Under the pieces are notes generated by a model. It was not told where the DNA came from and ran no database searches. It was given only the letters and a program-made list of their open reading frames with translations. Position numbers and translations under genes: made by a program. Below are positions 38,866 to 41,254 of a DNA stretch of 41,254 nt, piece after piece (position 1 is the stretch's first letter; every line of letters begins with the position of its first letter). Origin of the DNA: Chthoniobacter flavus (GTDB lineage: Bacteria; Verrucomicrobiota; Verrucomicrobiia; Chthoniobacterales; Chthoniobacteraceae); the NCBI GenBank assembly GCA_945860355.1, contig CAMARB010000011.1, positions 1-41,254 of the forward strand. Direction: 5' to 3'.

Positions 38866-39123
38866 CGCTTCCCTACGCCCACGGCGTTCCCGGCCTCCAG
38901 CCCAGGGTTGCGGTCGCGAGACCGCTACCCTGGGACCATGTCCCGCGAAACGATTCAACCCCAACGGGGTTGCGCCTCATACGCCTTTCTCCCATCCGTC
39001 ACGGCCGGAACCGCTTTGCGGTTCAATCGGCTCTCCACCCATTCCCCGGGGTAGGCCTCATTCCATTCGGCCAATCTCGGGCTGGAGGCCGCGAGCACTT
39101 CGGGCTGGGTTCCGACCACCCAT
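38866..39123 (+). repeat. Structured interspersed repeat, copy C
   Basis: Same element as A and B; first hairpin GCGGTC-GCGA-GACCGC is perfect with a GNRA loop. Confidence 0.95.
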
Positions 39124-39197
39124 CCATCCCCGGACCCGATTGGAAGGAAACACTCAATCCCCAATAAAACGACGATCCGCACGTTTCCGTTTCACTC

Positions 39198-39683
39198 ATG
39201 CCACAATCTCTCTCCGCCGTTTATCTGCACGCGGTTTTCTCAACCAAAGAACGCCGTCCATTTCTACGGAATCCGGGACTCCGCGCCTCGTTGCACGACT
39301 ATCTGGGTGGAATTTCCAAAAACCTCCAATGTGCGCCACTGAGGATAGGGGGCGTGGAGGATCATGTGCACATTCTCGCCCGGCTCGGCCGAACGATCAC
39401 CCAAAGCGAGTGGGTCAAGGAACTGAAACGCGGATCAAATCTTTGGCTCAAAGAACAAACTGCCCCGCCAACACCCCCGGATCGGCCAAGCGCGCCCTTG
39501 TCTCAGTTCGCGTGGCAAAATGGCTATGCGTGTTTCTCGGTCAGCGTTTCCAATCTCCCGTCAGTTGCAGCCTACATCGACGCGCAGGCCGAGCATCATC
39601 GCAAAACCACCTTCCAAGCGGAATTACGGGCACTGTTGAAAAAGCACGGCGAGACTTGGGACGAAAAACACCTCTGGGACTAG
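39198..39683 (+). mobile_element. Y1 (HUH) IS200/IS605-like transposase CDS, 161 aa, intact
   Basis: SLSAVYLHAVFSTKERRPFLR, GGVEDHVHILARLGR (HUH), VAAYIDAQAEHHRKTTF (candidate Tyr). Confidence 0.88.
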
Positions 39684-40104
39684 CACACATGACCGATCTC
39701 CCCCACCATCACTCTATCTGAGACTGGACTAGTCCAAGCACGAGCAGTCGACGCACTGACGAAGGAGCAAAGACACAAGGAACGCACAAATAGTGCGTGT
39801 GGAAAGCGGCACAAGGGCATGGCCGGTTACCGCCGTGTGCATAAAAAACCTCCCCCCCTCCTCTCTCTTGAAAGGCCTACGCCAAAGCCGACATGAGCAG
39901 CGCGTCGCGGCATCCAGCTCGCTTGTCCCCAGCAGCACCCCCTATGGGTTTTGCGCGGGTGCTCCCCGGGTGCTCGCACATCAAAGCGGAAACCAGACGC
40001 CGTGAGGACATGGGCACATTCACATATCCTTCAGAAAATTTGCGCGTTTTTCAGACGGATTGAGGGGCCCTTGAGCTCCATTAAATCCGCGCACGTCAAA
40101 GGCA

Positions 40105-40120
40105 TGCTAACATTTTAGCA
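40105..40120. promoter_or_regulatory. Putative BlaI operator 1: TGCTAA-CATT-TTAGCA
   Basis: Perfect 6-bp inverted repeat with 4-nt spacer upstream of blaI. Confidence 0.7.
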
Positions 40121-40146
40121 CAAACATCTTCCACGGCCGCGCCTCA

Positions 40147-40166
40147 CATGCTAAGGATTTAGCATG
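40147..40166. promoter_or_regulatory. Putative BlaI operator 2: CATGCTAA-GGAT-TTAGCATG, overlapping the blaI start codon
   Basis: Perfect 8-bp inverted repeat with 4-nt spacer; same core as operator 1. Confidence 0.75.
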
Positions 40167-40553
40167 CATGAGAATTCCGCTCCCAACTTCAGTCGGCGTG
40201 AACGGCAGATCATGGACATCATCTTCGCCAGCGGCGAAGCCACTGCGGCTGAGGTTGCGGCCGCGCTGCCCGATCCACCCAGCTACTCCGCCGTGCGTGC
40301 CCTGCTGCGCATCCTCGAGGAAAAGGGGCACCTCAAGCACCGCGAGGACGGACCACGCTACATCTTCGCGCCCACCGAACGGCACGAGAAAGCGAGCAGC
40401 TCCGCACTCCGCCGCGTGTTGGAGACGTTCTTCGCCGGTTCGCTCTCCAACGCGGTGGCCGCCCTCGTCGACGGGGATGCTGGAAAACTCTCAGCCGAGG
40501 AACTCAAGCGCCTCGAAGCGATCGTCAAAACCGCCACGTCGAAATCCAAGTAA
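40164..40553 (+). CDS. blaI: BlaI/MecI family transcriptional repressor
   Basis: FSRRERQIMDIIFASGEATAAEVAAALPDPPSYSAVRALLRILEEKGHLKHREDGPRYIFAP. Confidence 0.92.
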   Translation: MHENSAPNFSRRERQIMDIIFASGEATAAEVAAALPDPPSYSAVRALLRILEEKGHLKHREDGPRYIFAPTERHEKASSSALRRVLETFFAGSLSNAVAALVDGDAGKLSAEELKRLEAIVKTATSKSK

Positions 40554-40559
40554 CACTCC

Positions 40560-41254
40560 ATGAACCCCGAAATCGTTGCCCCCTTTCTCCTTGAGTTCCT
40601 CGCAAAGAGCGCCTTTGTCCTCGCAGCTGCGGCGCTGATTGATCGCACCTGGCTCCGCGCCTCGGCTGCGCAGCGCCACCTCGTGTGGTGCGCTGCGTTC
40701 GCGACCGTGCTGCTCCTCCCGATCACCCGGTGGCACGCGCCTCGGTGGCCCGTTCCACTGCAGCGCGTGACGTTGGAGCTTCCCCCCCAGGCGCGCACGG
40801 ATCTCCCGCCGATCGAATCCGGCACCGTGCCGGGCACGCTAGCCTCCGCAGTGCCCGCGCCATCCCGCTGGCGCTGGCCGGATTGGAAACAGTCAATCGT
40901 CATCTCGTGGTCGGCAGGCGTGGGGCTGCTCCTCGCCGCGCGGCTGCTCGGCAGCTTGCGCTTGGTCTGGCTGCGAAGGATGACGCACCCGCTCACGGAT
41001 GCGCGCACCCAGCGGACGGCGGCAGAGATTTTCACCGCACTCGGGATCCGCCGAGCGGTCGATCTGCGCGTCTCTTCAATGGGCGGCGTGCCGCTCACCT
41101 GGGGAACTCTCCATCCAGTGCTCATGCTGCCCGCCAATGCCCTTGCGTGGAGCGATGTCCGACTCGCGGCCGCGTTACGTCACGAGGCCGGGCACATCGC
41201 CCGCGGCGATCACTTCACGCGCTCCATCGCGCAACTCGCCTGTGCTCTTTACTG
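40560..41254 (+). CDS. BlaR1/MecR1-like M56 family metallopeptidase sensor, 3' truncated by window end
   Basis: Hand translation from ATG 40560 stays open to the window end: MNPEIVAPFLLEFLAKSAFVLAAAALIDRTWLRASAAQRHLVWCAAFATVLLLP..AALRHEAGHIARGDHFTRSIAQLACALY; HExxH followed by GDH. Confidence 0.9.
   Translation, partial: MNPEIVAPFLLEFLAKSAFVLAAAALIDRTWLRASAAQRHLVWCAAFATVLLLPITRWHAPRWPVPLQRVTLELPPQARTDLPPIESGTVPGTLASAVPAPSRWRWPDWKQSIVISWSAGVGLLLAARLLGSLRLVWLRRMTHPLTDARTQRTAAEIFTALGIRRAVDLRVSSMGGVPLTWGTLHPVLMLPANALAWSDVRLAAALRHEAGHIARGDHFTRSIAQLACALY

Noticed and set aside
38407-39054. 215 aa ORF through the structured repeats (similar ORFs at 20161 and 38765)
   Set aside because: Peptides such as NPNGVAPHTPFSHPSRPEPLCGSI are the translated hairpin repeat; conservation is explained by the DNA/RNA element, not by protein coding.
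39725-39734. GGACTAGTCC palindrome after the Y1 transposase as an IS end
   Set aside because: Too short and single-copy in the window to support an element boundary.

Overview
A 41 kb high-GC chromosomal window with a gene complement typical of Verrucomicrobiota/Planctomycetota (lineage is inferred from gene content only). I support about 27 genes or gene remnants. The main blocks are: a three-gene minus-strand set (M29-like peptidase, ovothiol-type N-methyltransferase, TPMT-like methyltransferase); folP-cdaA-(mini cdaR)-glmM-bioD; a class III aminotransferase; a prolyl-oligopeptidase-like hydrolase; a degraded HUH/RAYT transposase beside a truncated group II intron RT; a DUF1592-type cytochrome/DUF1552 pair followed by two tandem SGNH hydrolases; a ~2500 aa filamentous-haemagglutinin-like exoprotein next to a kexin-like protease; yhbY, a DEAD-box helicase, a PPOX-family protein, a conserved unknown and a secreted PrxQ; a MocR-type aminotransferase; an intact Y1 (IS200-like) transposase; and a BlaI/BlaR1 pair cut by the window end. 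The strongest candidate for something undescribed is a ~250 bp repeat present three times (20380, 38526, 38866). It has a conserved multi-hairpin architecture: a closing stem around four ordered hairpins, a GNRA-type loop in two of three copies, and compensatory base changes between copies. Two copies sit directly upstream of the intact Y1 transposase. Other notable points are a 52 aa TM-only CdaR overlapping cdaA out of frame, a RAYT whose only disruption is an amber codon at the predicted catalytic tyrosine, and twin palindromic operators at blaI. All calls are by eye; no database search or folding program was run.
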